29,228 nucleotides of DNA from CBDUQI01 sp965369325. GTDB lineage: Bacteria; Pseudomonadota; Gammaproteobacteria; Steroidobacterales; JBCBZW01. The translations under genes were made by a program, and so were the position numbers. The stretch is taken from the NCBI GenBank assembly GCA_965369325.1, contig CBDUQI010000055.1, forward strand, positions 1 to 29,228, given 5' to 3'. The notes under the pieces were generated by a model, which made no database searches, was not told where the DNA came from, and worked only from the letters and a program-made list of their open reading frames with translations. Positions 16,098 through 24,293 of this stretch are shown here, one piece after another (positions within the stretch are counted from its first letter, which is position 1; each line of letters begins with the position of its first letter).

Positions 16098-17231
16098 TTA
16101 AACGGGTAACGTAATGGCGAAATCCGTGGTTTGCTCGGCGCCGCGCTCAAAATACAAACGCCCACCGTGGTATTCCATGATTGATCGGCAAATGGCTAAA
16201 CCCACACCGAATCCATCGGGCTTCGTCGTGAAGAACGGCGAGAACAGCCGCTCTTGTTCGTCGGCGCTAATGCCACATCCGTGGTCCGAAACTCGTATTT
16301 CAACTTCGCCGTCAAGGGTCCGCGAGGCGTTTACGGTGATGTGACGCGCGGCCGGCGGCAATTCACACATCGCCTCAATAGCATTCTTTAGCAAGTTGAG
16401 CAGTACCTGCTCGATCATTACCCGGTCGGCCATGACTGATGGCAGATTGGGCTCCACCTGCAGCGCCAAGCTTACCCGGTTGTTCTGTATCTCCAGATGT
16501 ATCAGCTGTGCCACGTTATCCACAATGCTCTCGATGCAGTGGGTGTCGCGGGTTGGTTCGCGCGCCTGTACAAACTCCCGCATATGACTGACGACAGCGC
16601 TGGCATGCTGCGCCTGCGATCGCGCCAGCTGCAGTGCTTCGTGTACCTGGTCGTTACCCTGGTGTTCGTCGGCTAATAGTCTGATCCCTACATCAAGATA
16701 GTTGACGGCTGCCGCTAGGGGTTGATTCAATTCGTGCGCCATTGCAGTCGCCATCTCGCCCACCGACATAGTGCGCGATAGAAATAGTAGTTTTTCCTGG
16801 CGAGACATCCGCGTGTTGAGCGCGTCGCGTTGTTCCGTGTTGTTAACCGCGAAGATCAACGAGCAAGGCACCTCGGTGGTATGCTCCAACACGCACCAGT
16901 ACATGCTGTACCAATGCCCACTGGCCGGCTCATACACCTCCAGAGGTTCGCCCTGACGCAGGGACTTATGCACACCGTTGCAGTCGGCGTTGACCGAGCG
17001 TGCGTCGTAGGACTGAAATCTCGCCTCAAACGCATCCATATTCGGATCGGGCAGCGCGCCGCCAAACAAGGTGCTGAACACGGGGTTTGCGTGTGCCAAA
17101 CGACCGTCGTGATCCCAGAACATGGCGCAGGCGATGGGCATTGCATCAAGGAGACGCTTTGCCACTTCCATCCCAGCGATGCTCGTTGGTGCAGCGTTGG
17201 GCTTGCGCATCTGAGAACACGCATCAGTCAT
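16098..17231 (-). CDS. PAS-domain histidine kinase (FixL-like), cytosolic
   Basis: From the ATG at 17231 the product is 377 aa (a GTG four codons upstream is an alternative). It has no membrane segment, so it senses from the cytosol. A PAS-type domain spans about 20-130 (LLDAMPIACAMFWDHDGRLA). The HisKA domain has phospho-acceptor His166 in MATAMAHELNQPLAA, the FixL/DctB-like subtype. The ATPase domain shows the N box (Asn283 in LLNLLKNAIEAM), DHGCGIS (316-322) and GFGVGLA (340-346). No haem-ligand His is obvious, so the signal is unknown. It heads the operon kinase-regulator-sctQRST and is divergent from the FliO-like gene. No other regulator is visible in the window. Confidence 0.92.
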   Translation of the reverse strand: MTDACSQMRKPNAAPTSIAGMEVAKRLLDAMPIACAMFWDHDGRLAHANPVFSTLFGGALPDPNMDAFEARFQSYDARSVNADCNGVHKSLRQGEPLEVYEPASGHWYSMYWCVLEHTTEVPCSLIFAVNNTEQRDALNTRMSRQEKLLFLSRTMSVGEMATAMAHELNQPLAAAVNYLDVGIRLLADEHQGNDQVHEALQLARSQAQHASAVVSHMREFVQAREPTRDTHCIESIVDNVAQLIHLEIQNNRVSLALQVEPNLPSVMADRVMIEQVLLNLLKNAIEAMCELPPAARHITVNASRTLDGEVEIRVSDHGCGISADEQERLFSPFFTTKPDGFGVGLAICRSIMEYHGGRLYFERGAEQTTDFAITLPV

Positions 17232-17285
17232 GGTGCTCACCACCCGTACATTTGCTTGTTGTCTTGCTCATCATCGATCTGCGCT

Positions 17286-17321
17286 ATCCTTTGCAACCGC
17301 CACTAATCGAATGCAAAGGAT
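17286..17321. promoter_or_regulatory. Perfect 10-bp inverted repeat overlapping the ribosome site of the FliO-like gene
   Basis: ATCCTTTGCA (17286-17295) and TGCAAAGGAT (17312-17321) surround a 16-bp spacer. The right arm holds the AAAGGA ribosome site for the ATG at 17329. In DNA it has the form of a dimer operator between the divergent kinase and FliO-like genes; in RNA, pairing would hide the ribosome site. Confidence 0.55.
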
Positions 17322-17328
17322 GTTCGCT

Positions 17329-17697
17329 ATGATTCGCTCTCATCGTACTCTCCCCACCCATTGCGTGTTGCTTACTATCTGCGCGGTACCCGCCAGCGCA
17401 TGGGCGCAAACCGCACCGAGCGCATCATTCGCTGCGCAAATGGCGAGCGTTGTTATCCCGGTGCTGGTGGTATTAGGAGCCCTGCTTGCCGCCCTCATTT
17501 TTGTCAATCGTCGGCGCACCGAGTTACACGGTGAAGGCCCGCTTCGCATTAGCCAGGTGCTATCGGTGGGAACGCGCGAACGTGTGATGGTGATCGATGC
17601 ACCCCAAGGGCAATTCGTCGTTGGTGTTACTCCAAACCAGATCACCTTTCTCTCCAAACTGCACCTCACACAAGTCGTCGCGGATGACGAACAGTGA
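17329..17697 (+). CDS. FliO-like small membrane protein in the T3SS locus
   Basis: The ATG at 17329 follows AAGGA by 8 nt; the longer frame from 17230 overlaps the kinase and is rejected. The 122-aa product has a signal-like N-terminus (residues 1-26, ending PASAWA), a membrane segment (about 41-60, VVIPVLVVLGALLAALIF) followed by NRRR, and a small cytosolic beta domain (70-115: LRISQVLSVGTRERVMVIDA, GQFVVGVTPNQITFLSKL). This matches FliO/FliZ, the flagellar factor that helps assemble the FliP (SctR) ring. FliO is typical of flagella and is usually absent from injectisomes, so its presence here, divergent from the operon holding sctR, is unusual. It may aid SctR assembly. No flagellar genes are nearby. 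Confidence 0.72.
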   Translation: MIRSHRTLPTHCVLLTICAVPASAWAQTAPSASFAAQMASVVIPVLVVLGALLAALIFVNRRRTELHGEGPLRISQVLSVGTRERVMVIDAPQGQFVVGVTPNQITFLSKLHLTQVVADDEQ

Positions 17698-18386
17698 TGC
17701 CAGTTACGATCAGCGCAAGGCGCTGTCCAAACAAGTGAGCCCCCAGAGTGAACCCGCTAGAGTATGGCGGAGCGAGTTCTTCACGGCGTGCGAAGGCGGT
17801 AATTCATCGCATGCCTAGATCACGCTAGGCCTGTGAGAAGGGCTGATCAAAGTGTCGCGGCGCGGCGACATCGCATGATTGGTAGGGTACGTTTGGTTAC
17901 AAAGCGGTCAACATTGGCTACCTCACCTAAACATACCGCATGCGATGTTCTAAATGTCACAGCGGGTACAGTTCGCCTCTCGACGTTGTATACATTCGCT
18001 TAACGCAGCGCATCAGTCCGTCGCATTTATTTGGCATGCGTTGTTACATTTCGATGCTTGCATCAGCGATGTTCGACCACCGCATAAGAAAGATTTTTGT
18101 GTAATGAAAGTGATGACTTGCATTGAACAACGAGCAGCGCAAATGTAACCAAAAATACTAAAGCGTCTCCGTTCCGCGACAGTTGACGCCTTAAAGCTTG
18201 TAGTGATGATCTAAGCAACAACAAGACATAACGCGCAAGCAATCAAGGTGGTGGCAAGGCGGGTACGCCCTCACGCCAATGGGGCGTTGGCAACCATAGT
18301 TGGAGTGCACAAGTGTTAACGCGTGTGAGTACGATTTGGCTGCGACGAGTTGGTAACTTTTATGCCGACGCGATGAGAAGCACGTA
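17698..18386. other. Gene-free 689-bp region before sctV
   Basis: No convincing gene is present; the 64-codon plus-strand frame at 17954-18148 has no ribosome site or family features. Two small stems follow the FliO-like gene: GCCTAG/CTAGGC at 17813-17830 and TGTCGC/GCGACA at 17853-17870. The 9-mer CATCGCATG occurs at 17805-17813 and 17869-17877 and in reverse (CATGCGATG) at 17939-17947. GTTACATTT (18043-18051) and AAATGTAAC (18141-18149) are an exact inverted pair. From about 18080 the DNA is more AT-rich. The promoter of the long sctV operon probably lies here. Confidence 0.6.
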
Positions 18387-20474
18387 GTGAGCAGTGCTGG
18401 CGCACAGTTGAAGTCTTCTCGGTTCAGCTGGCGAACGCTGTCGCAAGCAAGTTACAGCGATGTCTTGTTGACCTTCGGCGTGGTCGCCATTATCGCCTTG
18501 ATGATTTGGCCTCTGCCATTGTGGCTGATCGATGCGTTGGTGGCTGTCAATATTTCTATTGGTATCTGTCTTCTCCTGGTCGCCATCTATATACCTTCGC
18601 CGGTTGCATTCCCGAGCTTTCCCAGTGTTCTATTACTTTCAACCTTGTTTCGTTTATCGCTTTCGATCGCCATTACCCGTCAGATTTTGCTTCAGGCAGA
18701 CGGAGGTCAGCTGATCGAAACATTCGGCACAGTGGTTGCCGGCGGCAATATTGTGGTGGGACTAGTGGTGTTTCTCATTATCACGGTAGTGCAATTTATT
18801 GTCGTCGCAAAAGGGGCTGAACGTGTCGCTGAAGTTGCGGCCAGATTTACCTTGGACGCAATGCCAGGTAAGCAACTTTCGATTGACTCCGATTTGCGTT
18901 CTGGGTTGATGGATAAAGATGGCGCACGCGAGAAACGTCGCCACTTGGAAGTGGAAAGCCAGTTGCATGGCAGCCTTGATGGCGCAATGAAATTTGTTAA
19001 GGGCGATGCGATCGCCGGCATTATTATCATCATTATTAACTTACTTGGCGGACTTGCGATCGGCATTTTGCAGAATGGTTTGTCGCTCGCTGACGCGACA
19101 AGGACTTATAGTATTCTCACGATCGGTGATGGATTGGTCGCTCAAATTCCCGCATTGCTATCGGCAATATCGGCGGGTCTTATTGTCACCCGTACGGCAA
19201 ACGACGAGCGCGACAATCATTTAGGGGATGCTATCTCACGTCAAATCGCGGATCAGCCCCGTGTTTTGCTGGTGACCGGCATCGTCGCCTTGGGGATGAT
19301 GTTCGTGCCGGGCTTTCCGAAGGTGGTGTTTCTCCTGCTTGGCGTTTCTTTGCTTGGAATCTCGGCGTGGCGCATGCGCGAGAACGTCGGGTTCTTACGT
19401 ATCGCGTTCAAGGTGCCGCAGCCGTCACAGGATGACATCCCCGAAAGTGTGGAACCGAGTGCAATATCTCTGCCCGCGCCGCTGGAAGTACAGGTGCATG
19501 AGAGTGTTGCCAACGGCGAGGATCTGGACGTGCTGCGTAGCACGCTGCACCGCACTGCGCTGGAACTGCGGCATGAGTACGGTGTGCCGGTGCCCGCGCC
19601 CACTGTACGTCAACACGGCGGGCTGTTGGAGCGAGAGTATCGGGTTCTGGCCCACGGTCTTCGAATTGCAAGCGGAATGGTGGCGGAAGAGCGCGTATTC
19701 GTCCCGGGCATAAACGCCGATGCGCAGGACGCCAATGGCCAGGCCGCAAACCACGGTGCTGAGAGTACGCCGGCCCTTGCCTACCAGCCGCCGCTGTCTG
19801 GGTACTGGACTGATGAGAAGGTAGACGGGGGGCTCGATACTCAGGGATTCCTCTGTCATCACTTCAAACGGGCGGTGCAACGGCAACTAAGTGATTTCGT
19901 TGGTATTCAGGAGGCCTCCAATATCTATCAACGGTTAGGACGAGATTATCCGGATTTGGTGAAGGAAACCCTACGCGCGGTTGCTCCTCAACGAATCACG
20001 GAAGTGCTCAAGCGACTGGTTGCTGAGGACATTCCCATCCGTGACTTGCGCGGCGTGTTTGAAGCCCTGGCTGAGGCCGGGACGCGGGAGAAAGACATAC
20101 AGCGTTTGACCGAGCAAGTGCGTGTGGCGATGCGTCGCCAGGTGAGTGATCGGTTTGCCGACGATAATCGTACGCTGGCCGCCATCCTGGTACAGCCTGA
20201 ACTGGAAGATCGATTACGACAGGGGCTACGCGGTGCCGACGGAGCAGGCACGCTGGCCGTGGAGCCGGAATTGGCCCATCAAGTGCTCTCGAGTATTCGC
20301 CAGCATCTCGGTGCGATCGAGGGGCAGAACAACCCAGTGCTGCTGTGCTCTATGGACGTGCGAAAACCGTTGCGCAGCCTAACAGAAAACGAGTTTTTCG
20401 AACTCCCAGTACTGTCGTTTCAAGAGCTTATTCCGGACTTGCGGGTAGTGCGTGCCGGACAAATTGCGGTGTAG
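18387..20474 (+). CDS. sctV: SctV, major T3SS export apparatus protein (YscV/HrcV/FlhA family)
   Basis: The 695-aa product starts at a GTG (weak ribosome site GAGAAG). Its first half has about eight membrane segments (27-345) and the family signature RFTLDAMPGKQLSIDSDLRS (153-172), with the adjacent cytosolic loop (about 150-200). The second half (350-695) is the cytosolic domain that forms a nine-membered ring and binds chaperone-substrate pairs. SctV uses the proton gradient to drive export. Length matches the family. The 5' third is noticeably more AT-rich than the rest of the gene. It is first in the long operon running to sctP. Confidence 0.97.
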   Translation: MSSAGAQLKSSRFSWRTLSQASYSDVLLTFGVVAIIALMIWPLPLWLIDALVAVNISIGICLLLVAIYIPSPVAFPSFPSVLLLSTLFRLSLSIAITRQILLQADGGQLIETFGTVVAGGNIVVGLVVFLIITVVQFIVVAKGAERVAEVAARFTLDAMPGKQLSIDSDLRSGLMDKDGAREKRRHLEVESQLHGSLDGAMKFVKGDAIAGIIIIIINLLGGLAIGILQNGLSLADATRTYSILTIGDGLVAQIPALLSAISAGLIVTRTANDERDNHLGDAISRQIADQPRVLLVTGIVALGMMFVPGFPKVVFLLLGVSLLGISAWRMRENVGFLRIAFKVPQPSQDDIPESVEPSAISLPAPLEVQVHESVANGEDLDVLRSTLHRTALELRHEYGVPVPAPTVRQHGGLLEREYRVLAHGLRIASGMVAEERVFVPGINADAQDANGQAANHGAESTPALAYQPPLSGYWTDEKVDGGLDTQGFLCHHFKRAVQRQLSDFVGIQEASNIYQRLGRDYPDLVKETLRAVAPQRITEVLKRLVAEDIPIRDLRGVFEALAEAGTREKDIQRLTEQVRVAMRRQVSDRFADDNRTLAAILVQPELEDRLRQGLRGADGAGTLAVEPELAHQVLSSIRQHLGAIEGQNNPVLLCSMDVRKPLRSLTENEFFELPVLSFQELIPDLRVVRAGQIAV

Positions 20475-20524
20475 GGCCAGAGAATATGAATATGACTTTC
20501 ATTGGGGTAAGAGGCAAGGTAGCG

Positions 20525-22297
20525 ATGCTCTATGCGGCGCGTACATTGCGCGCAGTTCTGCATAAGGCCGGGTGGGCCTTACTGCTGATAGGCTCGCTCG
20601 CTAGTCTGCCTGCGCACGCCGCGTTGATACCGTTTCAGGACAGCGAGCTTTACTACCAATTCGACGAAGAGCCGCTAGGTAACTTCTTCGAAGGGTTTTT
20701 CGCGGAACAGGGTCTGAACGTGATCCTGAGTGACGGCGTGCGCGCATTACGCGGCACGTTAAACGGGCCCCGCAGCGGCTCGCCCCGCGATTTGTTTTTG
20801 AGCATCGCTAACACCAATCAGATTCTGTGGTACTACGACGGCAATAGTGTGTTTTTGTTTCAGCCGCAGGAACGAGTGAATCGCTATTTCAACGTGTCAC
20901 GCGGCCAGGCGTCCGCATTCGCACGTACCTATCGCAATCTCAATCTCGGTAACGCGCACAATACCGCGCAGGTATCCAACGGACTGGTCTCAGCCAGTGG
21001 TGCCAGCGGCTTTGTTGATCAGATTGGGCAGCTAGTGGGTGCGGTGGCGCAGGATCGCCCAGCGCCACTGAACACGACCGTCAAGCTGTTCTCGCTGAAC
21101 TATGCGTTCGCTGCGGATACCGTCATTACAGTCGGGCGAAATCAGATGGTGGTGCCCGGCATCGCCAGCCTGCTTCGCTCGGCGGTGTCCGGAAGCGCGG
21201 CTTCCATGGCCTACACTCAAACCTCACAACTGCGCCCAGCGAGCAATCGCTTACGCGGGCAGGGCCTAGCCTCGAATCGGCCGCAGGGACGCTATGGTAA
21301 CCTCGCCCCGCCAGGGTATCCGGGGAGCAATGTGGTTGGGGGCTACGCCACTGAAGCGCCGATTCCGCCGCCGTACGATCCTAATGGCCCCCACATCGTT
21401 GCGGATCCTATGCACAACAGTATTCTGGTGCGGGACGAACCCAAGCGTATGGCGATGTATGAAGATCTGATCAGCGTATTAGACGTTGAGCCCAAGTTGG
21501 TCGAGATCGAGGCGACGATCATTGACATTGACAAAGACCGGCTGAAGAAGTTGGGATTCGATTTTCGCATTCGCACCTCCGATACGTCATTGGAGTTTGG
21601 TGACAACACCATCGGCCCAGACCTCATTGATAGCGAGGTATCTGACAACGTCGATCTGATCCCAGCGCTGGCAGGGCTTTCCGCGGGTACAGTGGTCGGC
21701 AATTCGACCCGTTTTGCGGCGCGACTAAATGCTCTACATGACGAGAATCTCGTTACCGTGCTTTCAAGCCCACAAGTGGTCACCCTGAGCGATATGGAAG
21801 CGGTGATAGAGAGTAGCCGTGAGGTCTTTGTGCCAGTCGGCGGTACCTATGAAGTAGATTTATTCGATGTCATCGCAGGCACCGTACTGCGAGTGACACC
21901 GCACGTGATTGAAGCACCTGACGGGAATCGTATTCGGCTAGTGACCACCATTGAGGACGGTGACGTGCAGTTAGTCTCCTCTAGCGTTCAGCGGATTGAG
22001 TTCCCCGTAGTGGATCGGAATTCAGTGACTACCCAGGCGATTATTCACGACGGCCAGAGCCTGCTGCTGGGCGGCCTTAACCGCCGGGCACAGTTCAACA
22101 TCAAAAACGAAGTGCCTGGATTGCGCAAAATTCCGGTACTAAAGCACATTTTTAGTAACGTACAAAAACAAAATGAAAGCACTGTTCGTTTGTTCTTGCT
22201 GACGCCTCGGCTGATTACACCGGCCCGGGCGGCCGAGCGGGAACGTGAAGTGCTGGAGTACCAGAATCAGGTAGAGGAACTGTTGGAGAACGGTTAG
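20525..22297 (+). CDS. sctC: SctC, T3SS outer-membrane secretin
   Basis: I chose the ATG at 20525 (590 aa), preceded by AGAGG (10 nt) and AAGG (5 nt); ATGs at 20486 and 20492 are alternatives. The signal peptide ends about residue 32 (LLLIGSLASLPAHA). N0/N1-type domains occupy about 35-220, beginning FQDSELYYQFDEEPLGNFFE. A Gly/Pro/Asn-rich, probably disordered linker spans 228-290, followed by a second ring domain and the secretin barrel (about 370-575) with VPVGGTYEVDLFDVIAGTVL, LLLGGLNRR and KNEVPGLRKIPVLKHIF. It forms the outer-membrane ring through which the needle passes. A short tail (EREREVLEYQNQ) could bind a pilotin; no pilotin gene is visible here. Confidence 0.95.
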   Translation: MLYAARTLRAVLHKAGWALLLIGSLASLPAHAALIPFQDSELYYQFDEEPLGNFFEGFFAEQGLNVILSDGVRALRGTLNGPRSGSPRDLFLSIANTNQILWYYDGNSVFLFQPQERVNRYFNVSRGQASAFARTYRNLNLGNAHNTAQVSNGLVSASGASGFVDQIGQLVGAVAQDRPAPLNTTVKLFSLNYAFAADTVITVGRNQMVVPGIASLLRSAVSGSAASMAYTQTSQLRPASNRLRGQGLASNRPQGRYGNLAPPGYPGSNVVGGYATEAPIPPPYDPNGPHIVADPMHNSILVRDEPKRMAMYEDLISVLDVEPKLVEIEATIIDIDKDRLKKLGFDFRIRTSDTSLEFGDNTIGPDLIDSEVSDNVDLIPALAGLSAGTVVGNSTRFAARLNALHDENLVTVLSSPQVVTLSDMEAVIESSREVFVPVGGTYEVDLFDVIAGTVLRVTPHVIEAPDGNRIRLVTTIEDGDVQLVSSSVQRIEFPVVDRNSVTTQAIIHDGQSLLLGGLNRRAQFNIKNEVPGLRKIPVLKHIFSNVQKQNESTVRLFLLTPRLITPARAAEREREVLEYQNQVEELLENG

Positions 22298-22315
22298 TAC
22301 ATCGTGGAGATAAAG

Positions 22316-23443
22316 ATGACACGTTACACATCACACGATTCGCATGCCGGTTCACGGCAGACCCTCCGGGTGACACATGGTTTGCACCGGGGCGCAGTGA
22401 CTCATTGTGAGCACGACGGCATTGTTCTGGTCGGTAGCAGCCGCGACTGCGATGTGATCTTGTCGGATGACGGGGTGGCGCGCCATCACTGCCTGGTGTC
22501 GTTACACGACACCCGATTCACTATCCGCGCGATAGATGAGTCGCTGCAAGTCCACAATCATTTGTTACCGCGCGGTGAGATGCACCCCCTCATGCCTTTG
22601 CAACGAGTCAACATCGCGCCTGGCGTGGCTTTCTCAGTCGGGCCCGGCGACAGTCCAGCTTGGGCGGACCTGCCGACGATCGCCACCGACGCACCGCTGC
22701 CACGAACCGCAATGGGTACGCGACAGCGTATCGCATTCAGTGCGCTTGCCACTCTGGCAGCCACCGTCGCCGTGGCGGCTGTTACGCTCCGACCGGTTCC
22801 CGAGCCCATACCAGTAACGCAACGATTGACCGCGCCGGACGTACTGGAGTCGCTTGGACTCAAAGAAGTGCAGGTCCGTGAGGACGAGCACACAGGTGTA
22901 CTGCTTCATGGGGTGGTGCCCGATCGGGAAGCATTGGTGGCGTTACGTACACAATTGGAGGATGCCCGCGTTGATGCGCAACTGGAAGTACGCAGCGGCG
23001 ATGATATCGCTCAGGACGTACGGGAAGTGTTGCGTATGTCCGGCATTGGCGCCAGCAGCCGTTACCTGGAGCAAGGACGAGTAGAGGTTGCCGGATTCTT
23101 TGGTGATGAATCCGAATTGGCGGATATCCTGAGCTCGCGGGCGATTCGCGACGTCGCCAACCTCAGCGAGGTGGTAGTCGTGAATGACAAACCCGCCCTA
23201 GTAAAACCCGACCCAGGTCCGCGCCCGGGGAAGAGAATTGTGTCGGTAGTACGCGGGCAGGATCCGTACATCGTCACTGCGGACGGTTCACGGTATTACG
23301 TGGGTGCGCAGTTACCCGGCGGCGGCAAGCTGCATTCGATTTCCGAACAGGAGGTGTTGATCGACACCGGCACTGTCATTCGCAAACTGAAACGTGATGA
23401 TACGCACGTAAAACGAACTTCGACCAAGCCAATCATCGGGTAA
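22316..23443 (+). CDS. sctD: SctD, T3SS inner-membrane ring protein with FHA domain
   Basis: The ATG at 22316 has GGAG 6 nt upstream (375 aa); a GTG at 22304 overlaps that site and is less likely. Residues 15-110 form a FHA-like cytoplasmic domain (VLVGSSRDCDVILSDDGVAR, with HHC). A single membrane segment lies at about 138-158 (FSALATLAATVAVAAVTL). The periplasmic part has two or three ring-building domains (about 172-300: LESLGLKEVQVREDE, VEVAGFFGDESELADIL) and a C-terminal piece (QDPYIVTADGSRYYVGAQL). It forms the outer of the two inner-membrane rings and connects to SctC and SctJ; the cytoplasmic FHA domain meets SctK. It sits 18 bp after sctC. Confidence 0.92.
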   Translation: MTRYTSHDSHAGSRQTLRVTHGLHRGAVTHCEHDGIVLVGSSRDCDVILSDDGVARHHCLVSLHDTRFTIRAIDESLQVHNHLLPRGEMHPLMPLQRVNIAPGVAFSVGPGDSPAWADLPTIATDAPLPRTAMGTRQRIAFSALATLAATVAVAAVTLRPVPEPIPVTQRLTAPDVLESLGLKEVQVREDEHTGVLLHGVVPDREALVALRTQLEDARVDAQLEVRSGDDIAQDVREVLRMSGIGASSRYLEQGRVEVAGFFGDESELADILSSRAIRDVANLSEVVVVNDKPALVKPDPGPRPGKRIVSVVRGQDPYIVTADGSRYYVGAQLPGGGKLHSISEQEVLIDTGTVIRKLKRDDTHVKRTSTKPIIG

Positions 23444-23463
23444 GGCCCGACAAGGAGCACACT

Positions 23464-23793
23464 ATGTCATCAATCAACGGCGTCTCGCAGGGGGCACAAA
23501 GCCCAAGCAGCACTAACAGTGCATCAAATACCGCCAGTGGCGGCGCATTGGATTCGCGCGACGTAAAGAGCTGGTACGAAGCTATGGCGAAGGCCTGGGG
23601 CGACACCCTGGATCAGCAGGCCGAAGTGATTAGTGAGTTGTCGGACACCATTGGGCAAGACGGTGGCGATCAACCCTCCACCATCGTGCAGTTAACCGCA
23701 GAGAGCCTGCGCATGCAGTTCCTTTCCAATAATGCCGCAACCGCCAACAACAGTGTTGGGCAAGCGCTGGAGGCGTTGGGTCGCAAACAGTAG
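23464..23793 (+). CDS. sctF: Putative SctF, T3SS needle protein
   Basis: A strong AAGGAG precedes the start. The 109-aa protein has a Ser/Asn/Gly-rich flexible N-terminus (1-28), a helix (30-58: DVKSWYEAMAKAWGDTLDQQ), a short loop (QDGGDQPS) and a C-terminal helix (72-109) ending GQALEALGRKQ. Two helices around a short loop, and position just before sctI-sctJ, fit a needle protein. It is longer than the usual 80-90 aa and I cannot match conserved needle residues, so the call rests mainly on position and layout. A second rod-like or early-secreted protein is the alternative. The C-terminus resembles that of the 213-aa protein at 9551-10192. Confidence 0.55.
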   Translation: MSSINGVSQGAQSPSSTNSASNTASGGALDSRDVKSWYEAMAKAWGDTLDQQAEVISELSDTIGQDGGDQPSTIVQLTAESLRMQFLSNNAATANNSVGQALEALGRKQ

Positions 23794-23860
23794 CCCTGCG
23801 TTGGGGGACGTTTTGCGGTCTCCATCCTCAGCAAATCCCAAGGCAAATCGGAGCAACCAG

Positions 23861-24280
23861 ATGACCTCAATTTCTGATATGGCAGTGCAGGTATCGGGCC
23901 TGTCGTTACAAACCGGCCCGACTTCGCCCACCGCGAGCACCGCTCAAACCGCATCGGTCTACGATGTTGCGCAGTTTCGCACTGCTTGGGATCAGGCCTC
24001 CACCATCAATATGGGGCCCGCTGCCGTTGCGCCCACCGCACAGGTCGAGTCGGAGGGAATGCGGGCAATGTTCTCCACCCTCAACAGCCTGAACGGGCGT
24101 GCGGAGCAATTGGAGTCAAAAACAGCGGTGTTCGCTGACGGCAATCGGGATATGACCCCTGGCGAGATGCTTATGCTGACGGTGCAGTCGCACGAGTTCC
24201 TGTTCCACTGCGAACTCACGGCGAATGTCGCAAACCGCACGTCGGATGGCATTCAACAACTATTCAGACAACAGTCTTGA
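23861..24280 (+). CDS. sctI: SctI, T3SS inner rod/needle adapter protein
   Basis: The start at 23861 has GGAG 7 nt upstream; the longer frame from 23732 overlaps the preceding gene and is rejected. The 139-aa product has a Ser/Thr/Ala-rich N-terminus and the family C-terminus: DMTPGEMLMLTVQSHEFLFH followed by CELTANVANRTSDGIQQLF, as in YscI/PscI. This helical tail anchors the rod to the export gate and joins it to the needle. It lies 67 bp after the needle candidate and 13 bp before sctJ. Confidence 0.88.
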   Translation: MTSISDMAVQVSGLSLQTGPTSPTASTAQTASVYDVAQFRTAWDQASTINMGPAAVAPTAQVESEGMRAMFSTLNSLNGRAEQLESKTAVFADGNRDMTPGEMLMLTVQSHEFLFHCELTANVANRTSDGIQQLFRQQS

Positions 24281-24293
24281 GTGAGGTGAGGTC

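Noticed and set aside
17813..17830. GCCTAG/CTAGGC stem as terminator of the FliO-like gene
   Set aside because: It is over 100 bp past the stop and has no T-run, so it is only noted within the gene-free region.
17954..18148. 64-codon plus-strand frame in the sctV upstream gap
   Set aside because: It has no ribosome site, no family features and a residue mix (many His, Arg, Cys) typical of noncoding translation.
20345..20524. N-terminal extension of sctC
   Set aside because: Most of it overlaps the end of sctV, and the signal peptide is best placed with the ATG at 20525.
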